This document shows, one piece after another, positions 1 through 11,400 of a DNA stretch of 64,000 bases. Below the pieces are notes generated by a model that was given only the letters and a program-made list of their open reading frames with translations, was not told where the DNA came from and made no database searches. The DNA lies in NCBI GenBank assembly GCA_002914805.1, contig JXTB01000109.1:605577-669576 (forward strand), in the 5' to 3' direction. Every line of letters begins with the position of its first letter. Positions within the stretch are counted from its first letter, which is position 1. This DNA is from Parasponia andersonii. Lineage: Eukaryota > Streptophyta > Magnoliopsida > Rosales > Cannabaceae. Made by a program: the position numbers and the translations under genes.

Positions 1-451
1 CTGCTAACTCGTCAAGTTGGAGATTATTAGAATTTTGGCTTGTTAACTTTTTAATTGTTTTGGATTTTGTCCCACATCACTTGTGTATGAAAATTTGGGG
101 TTTACAATTGGCTATGAATAAAGCCTACTATAATTGCTTTTAATCATCCAAAAATTAGTTTCCTATTGACGAGGACCTTTATTCCTAAAGACATCTATAG
201 TCTTATTTTTATCGCTTTTTCCTATTTATTTTTGGGTTTTTGCATTATAGTCCAAATTTTGTACCAAACCTTATTAAATTTTGTGTTCTCTTTTATTTAC
301 TTTAGAGCCTTGCATAGCTATGCTAGGCCGCGCAAGACAAAGATCCACCTGCCAATAAGAGATGATAAAGTTAGGACTTAATCTCAACCGTCTATTAAAT
401 AATCAAGATATGAAAATTTGTAACATTATGGGTTAAGAATAGAATGCTCAC
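1..451. other. AT-rich left edge, no gene recognised
   Basis: I see no gene here. If the aquaporin exon at 452-583 belonged to a working minus-strand gene, its last exon would lie here or beyond the left edge; no such exon is visible. The segment around 60-90 (reading TGTCCCACATCAC) resembles sequence often found in plant repeats, but nothing defines an element boundary. Confidence 0.4.
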
Positions 452-583
452 ATGATCATCCCAAGCATGGTCTTTGTTGAAGATGATTGTAGCTTCAAGA
501 CTCCTAGCAGGGTTGATGCCAGTTCCAATTGTGAATAAGTGAACCATGAACACTGCAAACTCAAATGGAAGAGGAGCCAAGAT
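452..583 (-). pseudogene. Relic of a PIP aquaporin exon
   Basis: One exon-like block with an intact acceptor (GTAGCAG before 583) and donor (GTGAGC after 452). Its reading frame matches the third exon of plant plasma-membrane intrinsic proteins: [14 protein letters not shown], then [10 protein letters not shown] carrying the second NPA motif of the water pore, then [10 protein letters not shown]. From memory of the family this exon is normally 141 bp (47 codons); here it is 132 bp, and the residues missing lie just before GTGINPAR. I found no PIP exons 1 or 2 to the right and no final exon to the left within the window. A duplicated fragment or decayed gene is most likely. A live gene with its last exon off the left edge would still lack its first two exons. 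Confidence 0.72.
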
Positions 584-2159
584 CTGCTACATAAAAAAAA
601 AAATTAAGATTGACCATATCCTATTACTGTTCTGAAACATTAATATCAACCTACAAAAGATGATATTATTAAGAGATTAAGTACCTACATATAACATTAT
701 TTACCACTAGACCAGCCATATGACTTAAAGGGTTAAAGATGTTATGTCTGATATCTGTATAACTAAACCATGAGACGTGAAAAGCACCAAAAACCAGAAA
801 GTCAGTGAATGTAGTCCATGAAAGTTAGTTACATAAAAATCTAGCAAGGAAACTTAAATAGAAAACAACTGTCTTATCTATTATTTGAAAACATAAAGTT
901 AGTGAATATAATTGCTATGAATTTGTTGATTCAGTTGCTAAATTGCAAATAAAATTGTTCATTAACCGAAATATTACAAGTAGGCAAAAACATTAGGATA
1001 TCAATAATGCTAATTATTCGTAACAAAATGGGCCTAGTAGTAAATTATTCCTGAAATAAATAAAAATGTAGTCCACAAATGTGAATTTTTTTTTTGTTCG
1101 GTCCTTATTGTTGGTTGGTTTTAAAACATAGACCCCACTTTAACGTTGTTAAGTGTAGGCCTTGTCTTAGGAGATTAGTAAGAGAGAAGAGAAAAACTGG
1201 TTGTTCCGCTCTAAAACACTCTAATCATTAACCTTCAGGAAATTCTAGTAAGAGGAGGGGCAAACGTAAGGACATTTTTTATAGCATCTGATTAAATTTA
1301 AAGAATAATAAAATAGAAGTACATATAGTAAAAATCATACTCTAGCACATAGAATTGTGCTATACTCCTTTGCATTCTATGATTTGATTTTTTTTTTTAC
1401 TTTCTAGAAAAATAAAAAAGAAAGAATGGTTAATCCGGACTTATTGCCAAAGAAATAAGTTAGTCGGTGCAGTCATTGAGTGAGGAAAAAAAATCTAGTT
1501 TTAAATAGAAATTACAAAAGATGCGAAAGTACTATGAAGAAAAAGAAACCGATGAAGAAAGAAGTAGAAAAATAAATAACGTAATTCAACTTTAATGTTG
1601 AATTCGTTGACATGATTTTTTTTCAACTATATACTCAAAAATTGCTTTTAAGTCAAATCTGTGGTTAACTTTAAAAATAAAATTTTACTTGAGTATGGTC
1701 ATCAATAATTAATGATATAAATTGGTCCGTTTGGTTACCGGGTCGTGGGTATGGCTTGGGGTTAATAAAACAAGAGTTTCAGTTTTGAAGGAACTATCTG
1801 TAGTATTATTTGTACAAACAGAGGAAAAGAGAGGGGTGGTCTGAAAAAGATCTATAGGAAGTGGAGCTTTTTACTTTAGCTTTGTTTCCACGTGGTATGG
1901 TGCCTAAATCAGTTCATTTTTATCTAATAGTTTAAAAAATGCCTTATGAGTGGGAGAGACTTTGCTCCTTTCCCTATGCTTTTACATAAAACAATAGTAT
2001 TCTAATATTATATTCACACCATCATAGTGTATGTATTATATAAAAATTTTGCATTATATTAATATAATATTTAAATTTAATATAATATAAAAAATATTAT
2101 TAAATATTAAAAAAAGATTTATATTATATTTATTGTATTATTTAAAGTCGATACAATAT
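584..2159. other. AT-rich intergenic DNA
   Basis: No coding region is supported. From about 1990 to 2160 the sequence is almost pure A+T with repeated ATATT and TATTAT words and leads directly into the fold-back at 2160. Confidence 0.5.
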
Positions 2160-2760
2160 TATATAATACTCACCCTCTTTCATTAATTTTTTTTACTTTA
2201 TTTTCTCAAAACTATTTTTTTATTTTCTTTCTTATTATTTTCTCACTTTACTTTCTATCTCATCATTTTCATTTTCGATTACTTCACTTTCTCTCTCTCT
2301 CGTCATTTTTTCTCTCATTTCGTTTTCTCTCTCACTATATTTTCTATTCAATTTCTCTTTAATTATTTTCTTTCTCATTAATTTCTATTACTTCACTTTC
2401 TCTTTCCTCACAAATCTTATAAAAATGAAAGTAAATAGAGAAAAAGTAAGGAGATAAAATGATGAGAGAAAATAAAAAGATAAATAGTGAGAACAAGTTC
2501 CCATAAAATAGTAAGGAAAAAAAGTGAAATGAGGTAATGAAGTGAGAGATACTAACAAGAGAGAAATGGAGAAAAGTAAAAATGATTAAAAATAAAGTTA
2601 TGAAATAGAAAGTGAAATAATAAGGTGAAGTAAGAGAATGATGTAACAGAAAAGCAAAATGAGATAAAATGATTAGAGATAAATTAAAGAGAAAGAGTAA
2701 GGACAATTTTTTTTAAAGTGCAATGAGAGATAAAATGGAGTGAAAATTTTAGTTGAATTA
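2160..2760. repeat. Long purine/pyrimidine fold-back (imperfect inverted repeat)
   Basis: The first part (about 2165-2415) is nearly all pyrimidine on the plus strand, rich in CTTTCTCT and TTTTCTC words. The second part (about 2420-2760) is nearly all purine, rich in AGAGAAAA and GAGATAAAATG words. The two arms are roughly reverse complements, so the region could fold into a long imperfect hairpin. Open frames in it are low-complexity products of the composition. It may be a fold-back MITE, but no clear target duplication was found. Confidence 0.55.
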
Positions 2761-2884
2761 AATTTAATACACCATCTTAATATTGTGCAAAATCAAGGAT
2801 AATACTGTAATAGAATAATACAAAATAATATAACTTAATAAAATTTATCACAATATAATAGAAGATACCAAACGTGATAAATAA

Positions 2885-2930
2885 TTTTGGGCATATTCAG
2901 AATTTTAAATTTTGGGCATATTCAGAATTT
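2885..2930. repeat. 21-bp direct repeat
   Basis: Two exact copies of a 21-bp word (TTTTGGGCATATTCAG plus AATTT) lie at 2885-2905 and 2910-2930, separated by four bases. It is a small local duplication in otherwise gene-free DNA upstream of the gene starting at 3346. Confidence 0.8.
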
Positions 2931-3345
2931 GAATACTCTAGGGTGAATAATGCTAGTAATACTTGTGGTCCAAACTATCTGCCATATTTTTTTAAAGTAA
3001 TGCTATACATTTCGACAAACTATCATGAAAAATAATTTAAATAATTTATCATAATTTATCACATTATTCAAATTATTTTAATCAAGATAAAGTTAAGTCT
3101 TTTTCTCTTTTTGTGTGCATCATTCTGTTTTTTTTAGTGCATTATTAAGTTGCTGTATTAAAATTTTTTACGCTAATTAGTAGTAATAGATATGAGACAT
3201 AAACTTTTATTTAAAAAAAAAAAATGACATACACGTGTCTTAGTATAATAGTTGAAACCCAAACCTATTTATTATTCCCTTGGTAAGAAAGCAGTTGTAA
3301 AGGAAGTCGAAATCCGAGTTCTGTATCCGATAAAAACCGCGGAAA

Positions 3346-4811
3346 ATGGAGGGAAGAGGAGAAGGATCACCGGAGGAAGATCGTCCGAGGACCTCCGAAA
3401 CCCTAACACTAATCTCGACGACGGACCTAAATTCACAGTCCTCATCTCCCGTTTCCGGAGAAGATGATCGCTCCGTATCTGAACGTACGGTTAACCGAAC
3501 AGAGATTTTGAGAGCTCTCGAAGTGGTCGAGAGGGACTCGGTCGCGATTTCGGAGAGCTTCGCTTCTCTCTTCGCCTCCCTTCGAGTAGCACTCTCTGGG
3601 GTTTGTCTTCTTCTTTCTCTTGATGCCAATTTGTTTTGAATTTCCTGCTTGGATCGCGAGAAAATGAGGGATTTCGTTTTAAAATTTAATTTTTGTGCAG
3701 GCTACTAGTAACTCGGTTGACCACATGCAATGTTTCAGTGATGCCGCTGGTCGTCTTCAAGAATCCGGTATGTATTTACGTGTCCGTGTGTGTGTATAAT
3801 ATATATAAAGATTTCTGGTTTTTGGAATTGCAATGTATTTTGTTCAAATTAGGGGGAAGTTTGTGAAGATCACTAGGGGAAGAATTTGATCCATTTTAAG
3901 ATAAAGATTCTTGAGAATTGTTATGTGGGTTTTGCTTATTTATGGCTTCTCCTGTATTGGTCTTTACAAATATGGGTTATATGCTTGTTAATTGAATATC
4001 GGTTACTTCTATATCATGGCTCAATTGAGTTTTGGGGTCTTTTGGTATATGCAAAACTGTAAGTTTTGTAGTATTGGTATGTACTTTGGTCAGTTCTTGT
4101 TATAAGTGTGGGCTTTTTGGCTCTGCAGTGCTTGATGCTGCAACAAAGGGAAATCGATATATAAATTCGTGTCTCAGGTATTATTTAATCTGCTGCTTTT
4201 GTCATTCTATGAATTATGAAGTTATAAAAAGGGGAAAACTGAAAACCCTCTTTTTCAGTGCTAGTTCAAGTAAACCCCAATTATCCAAACAACCCCTTTT
4301 TAGAAAGTAAAGGCAAATTTCTTGAGATTAAGCATCCAGGCTCCCTTTCAACTTACAAGGTATTCATAATGACTGTACGGTGTGCTATATAAATCTATGT
4401 TAGACTTGCTGTATCTGTAGCACGTGTGTTTTTCCCATAATTACTATTGGAATCTGGTGATAGCTGTGTGAATAGTGCTTTGAACTATATAGAGCATTTT
4501 TAGTACCAGCTTGAAAGGAGAATGAAACTTTTTAGGATCGTTTTTCTTGGCTGTGAGTTTGTTATAGCCTTTCTAAATCGTTATGCCTTTGCTTTTTGGC
4601 AGATTAAACGAGGAAATGAAGGGTGTCGACAATCTAGCCACACAATTGTATCCTTTGCATTTTTTTTTTTGGGTGTATGTTGCGTGGATATAGCTCCATT
4701 CTTGGTCCCTGAAATTTGTCTTGACTTCCTTAATGCACTTGAAGAAAAATCCTGAGGAGAAATGTCGATGCGCTAGACTCGGCTGTAAACAAGCTCCTTC
4801 GTCTCCCTTGA
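3346..4811 (+). CDS. BORCS6-like small subunit (BORC/BLOC-1-type complex)
   Basis: Five exons: 3346-3600, 3701-3767, 4129-4177, 4603-4647 and 4745-4811 (stop TGA), giving 160 codons plus stop. Introns 1-3 are ordinary GT-AG; intron 4 has U12-type signals. The first 45 or so residues are acidic and Ser/Thr-rich. The rest is helical and well conserved in character (ALEVVERDSVAI, then SVDHMQCFSDAAGRLQES, GNRYINSCLRLNEEM, ATQLKILRRNVDALDS and the end KLLRLP). The pattern of a Cys/Met-rich helix followed by an LA-Q-I-R-x-DxL helix resembles the C-terminal helix domain of animal BORCS6 (lyspersin), part of the BORC complex that positions lysosomes. Plant function is not established here. I first considered BLOS2, but its conserved core differs. 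Gene model strong, family name moderate. Confidence 0.72.
4648..4744 (+). other. U12-type (minor spliceosome) intron
   Basis: The last intron of the BORCS6-like gene, 97 bp. The donor reads GTATCCTTT, the full U12 donor consensus. TTCCTTAAT at 4726-4734 matches the U12 branch-point consensus (TTCCTTAAC) with the branch A about 11-12 nt before the acceptor AG at 4743-4744, the usual close spacing. Splicing here joins TT to A to restore a Leu codon inside the conserved ATQLKILRR segment. No other junction near here preserves that segment. Confidence 0.85.
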
Positions 4812-6362
4812 TTCATACCTTCTAGATTTCTTGGTTAACTTAGTCGTGGAACTTTTCGTTCAACTTCTAAAGTCTTTCTGTGGTTGCCTCATTTCGATAT
4901 GATCGTTAATGCTGGCTAATTTCATTGACACATATTGCTCCTGAATTGGTTTTGAGACTAGCCATCTCGAGCCTCTAAGCCACCTTGGTGTAAGTGGCTG
5001 GTGTGAATCGTTGCTTTGCAGCAATGTTTACTTGTGTATACCGTAACCGACATAAGTTGGGTTGAAAACAATGGAGTTCTTTCAAACAACAACAACAACA
5101 AGAACAATAATGATAATCATGCTTTACTTTGTCTCACAAATCAGAACACACTAGCTCACAGCCAGTCAGTCAGTCTTAGCGGCTTTTGATTATTACGAAG
5201 TTGTCANAATTTTTGGTAATCTTTTTAATGCTTGCTTTATGGGTTTGAAGATAAAAATGTCTTCTACTATCTGAGGTTTCAAATTTGACTATATTTGTGG
5301 GCCTAATGTCATTTAATGGAAAAAAAAAAAAAACAAATTAAAGGACTTATTTGATATAAATGAAATGTGTTTTTCAGTTAGAACGGCAAACACGGAGTTT
5401 TGACTATCTAAAGAGTTTTGATTATCTGAAAAATTTGATAACTATGATAGAAAACGAGAACACATTAGCTCACAGTCAGCCTTAGCATGAATTTTGTGAG
5501 CCTGAATATAAGATGAATTGTCAATTTCCATATGCAAATGAGGAAACATGTGTCCAAAATCCGTGTATTATGTTGATGATATCTTAATTAGACCGTAATC
5601 ATAGGAAATTGAAATAAATAATAGTAATTTGACCAAAATAATTTATTTTAAGAGTGATTTAAAAAATTACCATTTTAGTAATATTTTGCGACTATTAATT
5701 AGTATTAGATCAATTATAATTTTATAGTCATATAATCCTCGTCGTCCTATTTATAACACTACTAAAAACGTGGATTTTAAAAAGATTACTAAAAGAATCA
5801 GTTTATTCTTAATTAGTATTATCGGATCAATTTCCCAGAATCATTGGTTGTCATGTCGTGTTTTAGATTTTTTTTTTTTTTTACGAGCCTAAATCAAAGT
5901 AGATACTGGATATCGATCCCTATCAACAAGAGGGGAGCCGGATCATCTGTCCATCTTTACTGTAATGTTTTCTGTCCGGCTAATAGAAATGCGACACGTC
6001 AGTAAAATGTTGCTCTCTATCCCCCTCCAATTAATATTTTAAAAGATAAAAAGGACAAAAATGGAAAAAAAAGCAACAACACGCGCCTCGCTACACCTCC
6101 TGAAGTCTGGACGTTTAAGCATCCTTTGCTCTGCACTTGTCCATTACTTTTATATTATCCATTGATTTTTCTCTTTTTTTTTTCAATTCTTTTAAATGCA
6201 TTCAAGTTAGAAATATGAAGAGTATTGTATTTTTATATTTAATTTTTCCTTTGAATGTTAATAAAAAATAATTATTTGTAAACAGTTTTTCTAAAAATAA
6301 ATTGTCTTCATTTTTTTTGTTGCACAAAATAGACAACTTTGAGGCCAAAATAAAAATAGGAG
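4812..6362. other. Intergenic, with the 3' flank of the BORCS6-like gene
   Basis: No gene is supported. The first few hundred bases are presumably the 3' UTR and flank. A short CAA-rich run lies near 5088-5106 and the only ambiguous base (N) at 5207. The phrase around AGCTCACAG...CAG...CCTTAGC recurs at about 5150 and 5465, an imperfect local duplication. Confidence 0.5.
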
Positions 6363-7339
6363 AATTCTATCGTAGAAGGGGTAAAATTTCTCCTACACAT
6401 AGGGATAGATACTGGCAAATTTTATTAGTTAAAAATAAAGGGTTATGTTATTATCATAGATTTTACTCTACTTGATCTTGCTTTTAAGAGAGAGAAACAT
6501 CTCATTTCTTTATGTAAAACTGACCAAAAATTGTCAAAGTAGCTTTTTAAAATATGGCAGCAATTTTTAATACGTAAACTTTTGAAATATGAAATTTAAT
6601 CAAGAAGAAGGCTTGAATTTATCCTTTGTTTTCATTTAAACAATAATAAGAGAAAATCTTATGAAAAACATCTCAATATTTTACTAATAAACTGAATGAG
6701 TTATACTATTATTTTTTTTACTCAAATACGTACAAATTTTATCGATAATGAAGATGAACTCGAATGTGTTCTAAACTATGAGAGATTCAAGAATTTAAAA
6801 AAGAAAAAGAAAAAAAATATTCAAAAGATCAAATCTTAGAAAATAACAATCTGATTTACTTATAAAGAAAAGTTTCCATATTGGAGAAAGACATCCAAAA
6901 ATTCCTTATTGCAAGAAAAAGCCTAATCTCATGAAGAAAAAGAGATCATGGAAAAAGATAATCGGAAATTTAAGAGCACTCAAATTCAAGTTTATTGGGA
7001 AATGTTCAAAAGAGAAGATCATGTGTAGTGATGAATGATGTCGATTATGAGGATTTAAAATTGAACTGTACACTATAATTTCTTGAACTTATAAGGTATC
7101 TTTAAATTTAAAGAAAAACGAAAAAAAAGGAAAAAGAATAAAGAGACGAAGAAGAAGAAGTGTAACAGAAGAAAGGAAAATAGATGATTTTTTTTTTCTT
7201 TTTAATAATGGAAAGTACATGATAATTAAGTGCATGTGTTTGTAGAATATTATAATTACTCTCACCATTAGATGTAGATCTAACGGTCAGCAATTTACTC
7301 TTATAATAGAAGTGAAAATACTATTCCCACACTAAAATC
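6363..7339. mobile_element. Non-autonomous element, copy 1 of 2
   Basis: About 977 bp, closely similar along its length to 7480-8483. Shared landmarks in the same order include TTAAGAGAGAGAAACATCTC, GATGAACTCGAATGTGTTC, ATGTCGATTATGAGGATTT and ACTCTCACCATTAG. The ends are weakly inverted (AATTCTATCG left, CACTAAAATC right), less well kept than in copy 2, so this copy looks older or more eroded. No coding capacity. Open frames here are Lys/Ser-rich artefacts of purine tracts. Confidence 0.6.
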
Positions 7340-7479
7340 CTCCTAAAAAATAAAAATAATTACGGTAGAAAATAACTAAACATGTATATATACAAATCTT
7401 TTGGTGTTAACTTTTTCAAATACATTTATATACAAAAATAGCATAATCAAATCCTAAAAGGTAAAAAAAAAAATTAGAG

Positions 7480-8483
7480 AATTCTAGTGGAGGGACAAAA
7501 TTCCTCTTATGCATAGGAATAGATTTGGGAAATTTTATTGGTTAAAAACAGAAGGCTATAATATTATCATAGACTTTACTCCGCTTGATCTTACTTTTAA
7601 GAGAGAGAAACATCTCATCTCTTTTACATTAAGAAAGATTTGTATGTGAAACTGATCAAAAATTATCAAAGTGAGTTTTTGAAAATATGACAGCAATTTT
7701 TAATATGTAAATTTCTGAAATATAAAATTTAATCAAGAAAAAGGCTTGAATTTATCCTTTGTTTTCATTTAAACAATAATAGGAGAAAATCTTATGAAAA
7801 ACATTTCAATATTTTACCAATGAACTGAATGAGTTATACTATTATTACTTTTTTTTTTACTTAAACAAGTAAAAGTTTTATCGATAATGAAGATGAACTC
7901 GAATGTGTTCAAAACCGTGAGAGATTCAAGAATTAAAAGAAAAAAGAAAAAAAAAATCAAAAGATCAAATCATAGAAAATAACAATAAGATTTACTTATG
8001 AAGAAAAGTCTCCATCTTAGAGAAAGACAACTGAAAATTCCTTATTAGAAGAAAAGGCCCAATCTCATGAAGAAAAGGAGATCTTGGAGAAAGATACACG
8101 GAAACTGAAGTAGTGCACCACTCAAATTCAAGTTTGTTGGGAAATACTTAAAAGAGAAGATCATGTATAGTGATGAATTTGATGTCGATTATGAGGATTT
8201 AAAATTGAACTGTATACTATAATTTCTTAAACTTATAAGGTATCTTCAAATTTAAAGAAAAACGAAAAAAAAAAAGAAAAAGAATAAGGAGAAGAAGAAG
8301 AAGTGTAACACAGGAAAGAAAAATAGACAATTTTTTTTTTCTTTTTAATAATGGAAATTAGATTATAATTAAGTGCATGTGTTTATAAAATAAATATAAT
8401 TACTCTCACCATTAGGTCTACATCTAATGGTCAACAATTTGCTCCTATAATAGGAGCAAAAATTCTCCTCTTACACTAGAATT
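7480..8483. mobile_element. Non-autonomous element, copy 2 of 2, with inverted ends
   Basis: About 1,004 bp. It starts AATTCTAGTG and ends CACTAGAATT, a perfect 10-bp inverted repeat, and the next ~30 bases of each end are also roughly complementary (left CCTCTTATGCATAGG, right CCTATAATAGGAGC). The body matches 6363-7339. Terminal inverted repeats, no coding region and several hundred bases of AT-rich filler suggest a MITE or other non-autonomous DNA transposon. I could not define a target duplication, so the superfamily is open. Two adjacent copies could come from tandem duplication or nested insertion. Confidence 0.6.
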
Positions 8484-11400
8484 TGTTAGCCTAAGATTGA
8501 CTACCCAAGAGAGAGTGATTGAATTTTAAAACGTTTTAGGAAACTTTTCAACTATGTAAAATCATAGACTACGATTTTGAAACTTTGTGGTTAAATGAAT
8601 AATAATACCAAATATATAACAATAATACCAAGTCAATTAAGCATAATAAATATCAAACACACAATTAAATAGTTTGCATTAAAGTAAAGAATGAAAGAAT
8701 AGAGAAAATACAAACCCAGTTTTTACGAGATTCAACAAATATAACAGTTTGCCTACATCCCCAGCCTTCGTCAACTTACTTTGAGCTTTCCATTAGCAGA
8801 TCAAGATTATGAGCTTGACCTCCCTTTGTACAAACAAAGTGAATTCTTCTTAGGCACACCCTAGCCTTTACAATTGTTTTGACTCTGGTTTTATCACGGT
8901 TAACCTCAAATTGTTTTGATTCCAGTGACAACCTCACTTATACAGATTGTTTAGACAATGGTGCTAATCTCACTGACTTACAGGTTATTTAGACTCCTGT
9001 GGCAACCTCACCTAAATCGCGTTATTTATGAATCTGATGCCAATCTCATTTATGTACGGGTTGTGTTATGACTTCAGTGCCAACCTCACCTCAATTCAAA
9101 TAGTTTTATAATATATGAGTGAACACACTCAAAAACTCTACTCTCAAAAGTAATGAATACAATTTTGACTTAAGAGATTTGAGTACAATGCACAATGAAT
9201 ACTCTAAGATTGGCTCAATATGATTTGAAAGTGTAATTGCTATGAAAATAGGCTAAGACAATTTGAGAGTAGATGAATATCAATTTAGGTTAATACTCAT
9301 GTCTTAAATGCCATCAAATGAAGCTTTTTATATAGATATCTCAGAAAACTAGCTGTTATTAGCTTTTCTGCCAAACGTTTGATCGATTGAAATTAAAGCT
9401 AGTCGACCAAAAATATAGCCGTTAGAGTTTGACACGTCAGTTTAGCTCTAATAGTCATTTCTGGTCACTGGTCTGAAAAGTGGTTGACTAAAGTTCGACC
9501 AACTTTGGTTGATCAAAATCACAGTTGGTCGACCACAATCAGAGTCGACCAAACCCATTTTTGGTCATTTTTCAAACTTTAACGAGATTTTTGGTAATTT
9601 TTAAATTTTGACGACTTTTAGCATTTTTTAAAAATTGATTTCTAAACTTGTTTTAAATACTTTTAAAACATTAGAAATCAATTTGAAAAGAGTATTTTGA
9701 CTATGGCAAACTTGTTTTAGATTTATAAAGATATTTAACAATAATTTAGAAAGTATTCATATCAAAACATATTCTAGTTTGCAAATAGAATATCTCTTTT
9801 CAGCCTATATCAAATAGTCATGATTTCAAATATATTTGTAACTTATTTAAACTTAAAAAATCATGTTTCCAAGAATATTTTGTCCATTCAAAATCATTAT
9901 TTTCTATTTTTAAACTTCTATAATAAAATAACCATTTTAAGCTTAAGATAGTTTGAATACTCTTTTGAAAAGTATGAGCCAATGCAAAGAGAATTTATAT
10001 ACAATGAACTAAATCAAATACAAGACTAAATATGAAATATACCCTATTTAGACACAATCTTATATCTTAATCATCCATTTTCAAGCTTGATTCTAATATG
10101 TCCAATATGTATCTATCTTCAAGCTTGATTCCTTGATTAACTTGAGCTAGAACTTTTAAAGCTATTTCACTACGTACTCTACTTAAATCATTAGTGTTAA
10201 ATCAAATATTTGTTATCTTCAAAATAAGAGTGAGTAAGATTAAAATCTTAATTTCTCAACAATCTCCCTTTTTTGATGGTGATAAACATTGATTTATGAG
10301 ATTAAAAAAAAAATATGCAATAAGAATATGAAAGTATGAAATTTGACAAGTTTATCTTATTCTTTACCATATTTTAAGCTCAATCTCAAAATATGCTTGA
10401 GAAAGTAAAAGAGACTTGCTCCCCCTTTTTAACTTAATTAAGCATCGTAAGTACATTATGAGAAAATATAAAAATATATGCTAAACAAAATTTTCCTCCT
10501 TAAAATATGCATACTCATAAATAAATCTTTTTCTTCTAATATTTATAAATTAATATTATTCTCCCTTTTTTGACATCATTAAAAAGATAGAAATGAATTT
10601 CAAATAAAATATCACATGAAAAATAATTTATCCCTTTGGAATAAGATTTTCCTCACATTATTAATTCAATATATTTCTTTCTATAATTAAATTCATGACA
10701 ATGGTATAAGAAAGAGCAATGCACAAACAACTTTCTCCTCGTATGAAAAAATAGTATGATAAGTTAAACAAAAAAGAGATAAGGAGGAATCTAGAATTGA
10801 ACAATCTTCAAAATAAGGATAACAATTGTCAAACAAAAGATTGAATATGATAACAAAGTGAAAACAAGAGCATTCTTTTTAGTTTTTAGCAAAACTTTAT
10901 CTATTAATAATAAGTATGTCAAATATAGTATATTCAAAATAAAGAAATTTCATCACATCAAGATCATAAAAGCTCTAGCACAAGGTGAAAATAATTTTAT
11001 TGAACATCATGAAAGCTCTAGCATAATTTTTACTTGTCGATAACATATTTCTCCAAGTATAATCAATCGTAAAGCATAGGAGAAATTCCAATCATTAAAG
11101 CATAATAGTAAAATAATTTCTTTTTCTTCATTTTCATCAAGCTATAGAGAGCATATCACAATTTATAAAAAATGATAATGACGAATTTAGCATAAACAAA
11201 TTATAAATATACTTCCCTCAATATATGAATTATGATCAAAAGATAAATAATCAAAGTAGGCAAAGATCATATATATATATGTGAGATATCAATGTCAAAA
11301 AGTAGAATCATAAGCATAAAGCATTCAAACTAAGAGAAATATTTCAAACAATAATTTATTTAATTATTAACTCTTAACATAGAATTTAAACTATTGTTGA

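Noticed and set aside
2359-2706. A 115-codon Phe/Leu/Ser-rich frame
   Set aside because: It is the translation of the purine tract of the fold-back and looks like a membrane protein only because of composition.
3240-3639. Open frames on the minus strand and in a second plus frame over the first BORCS6-like exon
   Set aside because: They overlap a well-supported exon and disappear at its splice boundary; they are shadows.
3346-4811. BLOS2 as the identity of the small five-exon gene
   Set aside because: The plant BLOS2 core that I recall (LFNNVSAMVQGEL region) is absent; the helices fit the BORCS6 C-terminal domain better.
7108-7293. Ser/Phe-rich 61-codon frame
   Set aside because: It lies inside the repeated ~1-kb element and is broken in the second copy.
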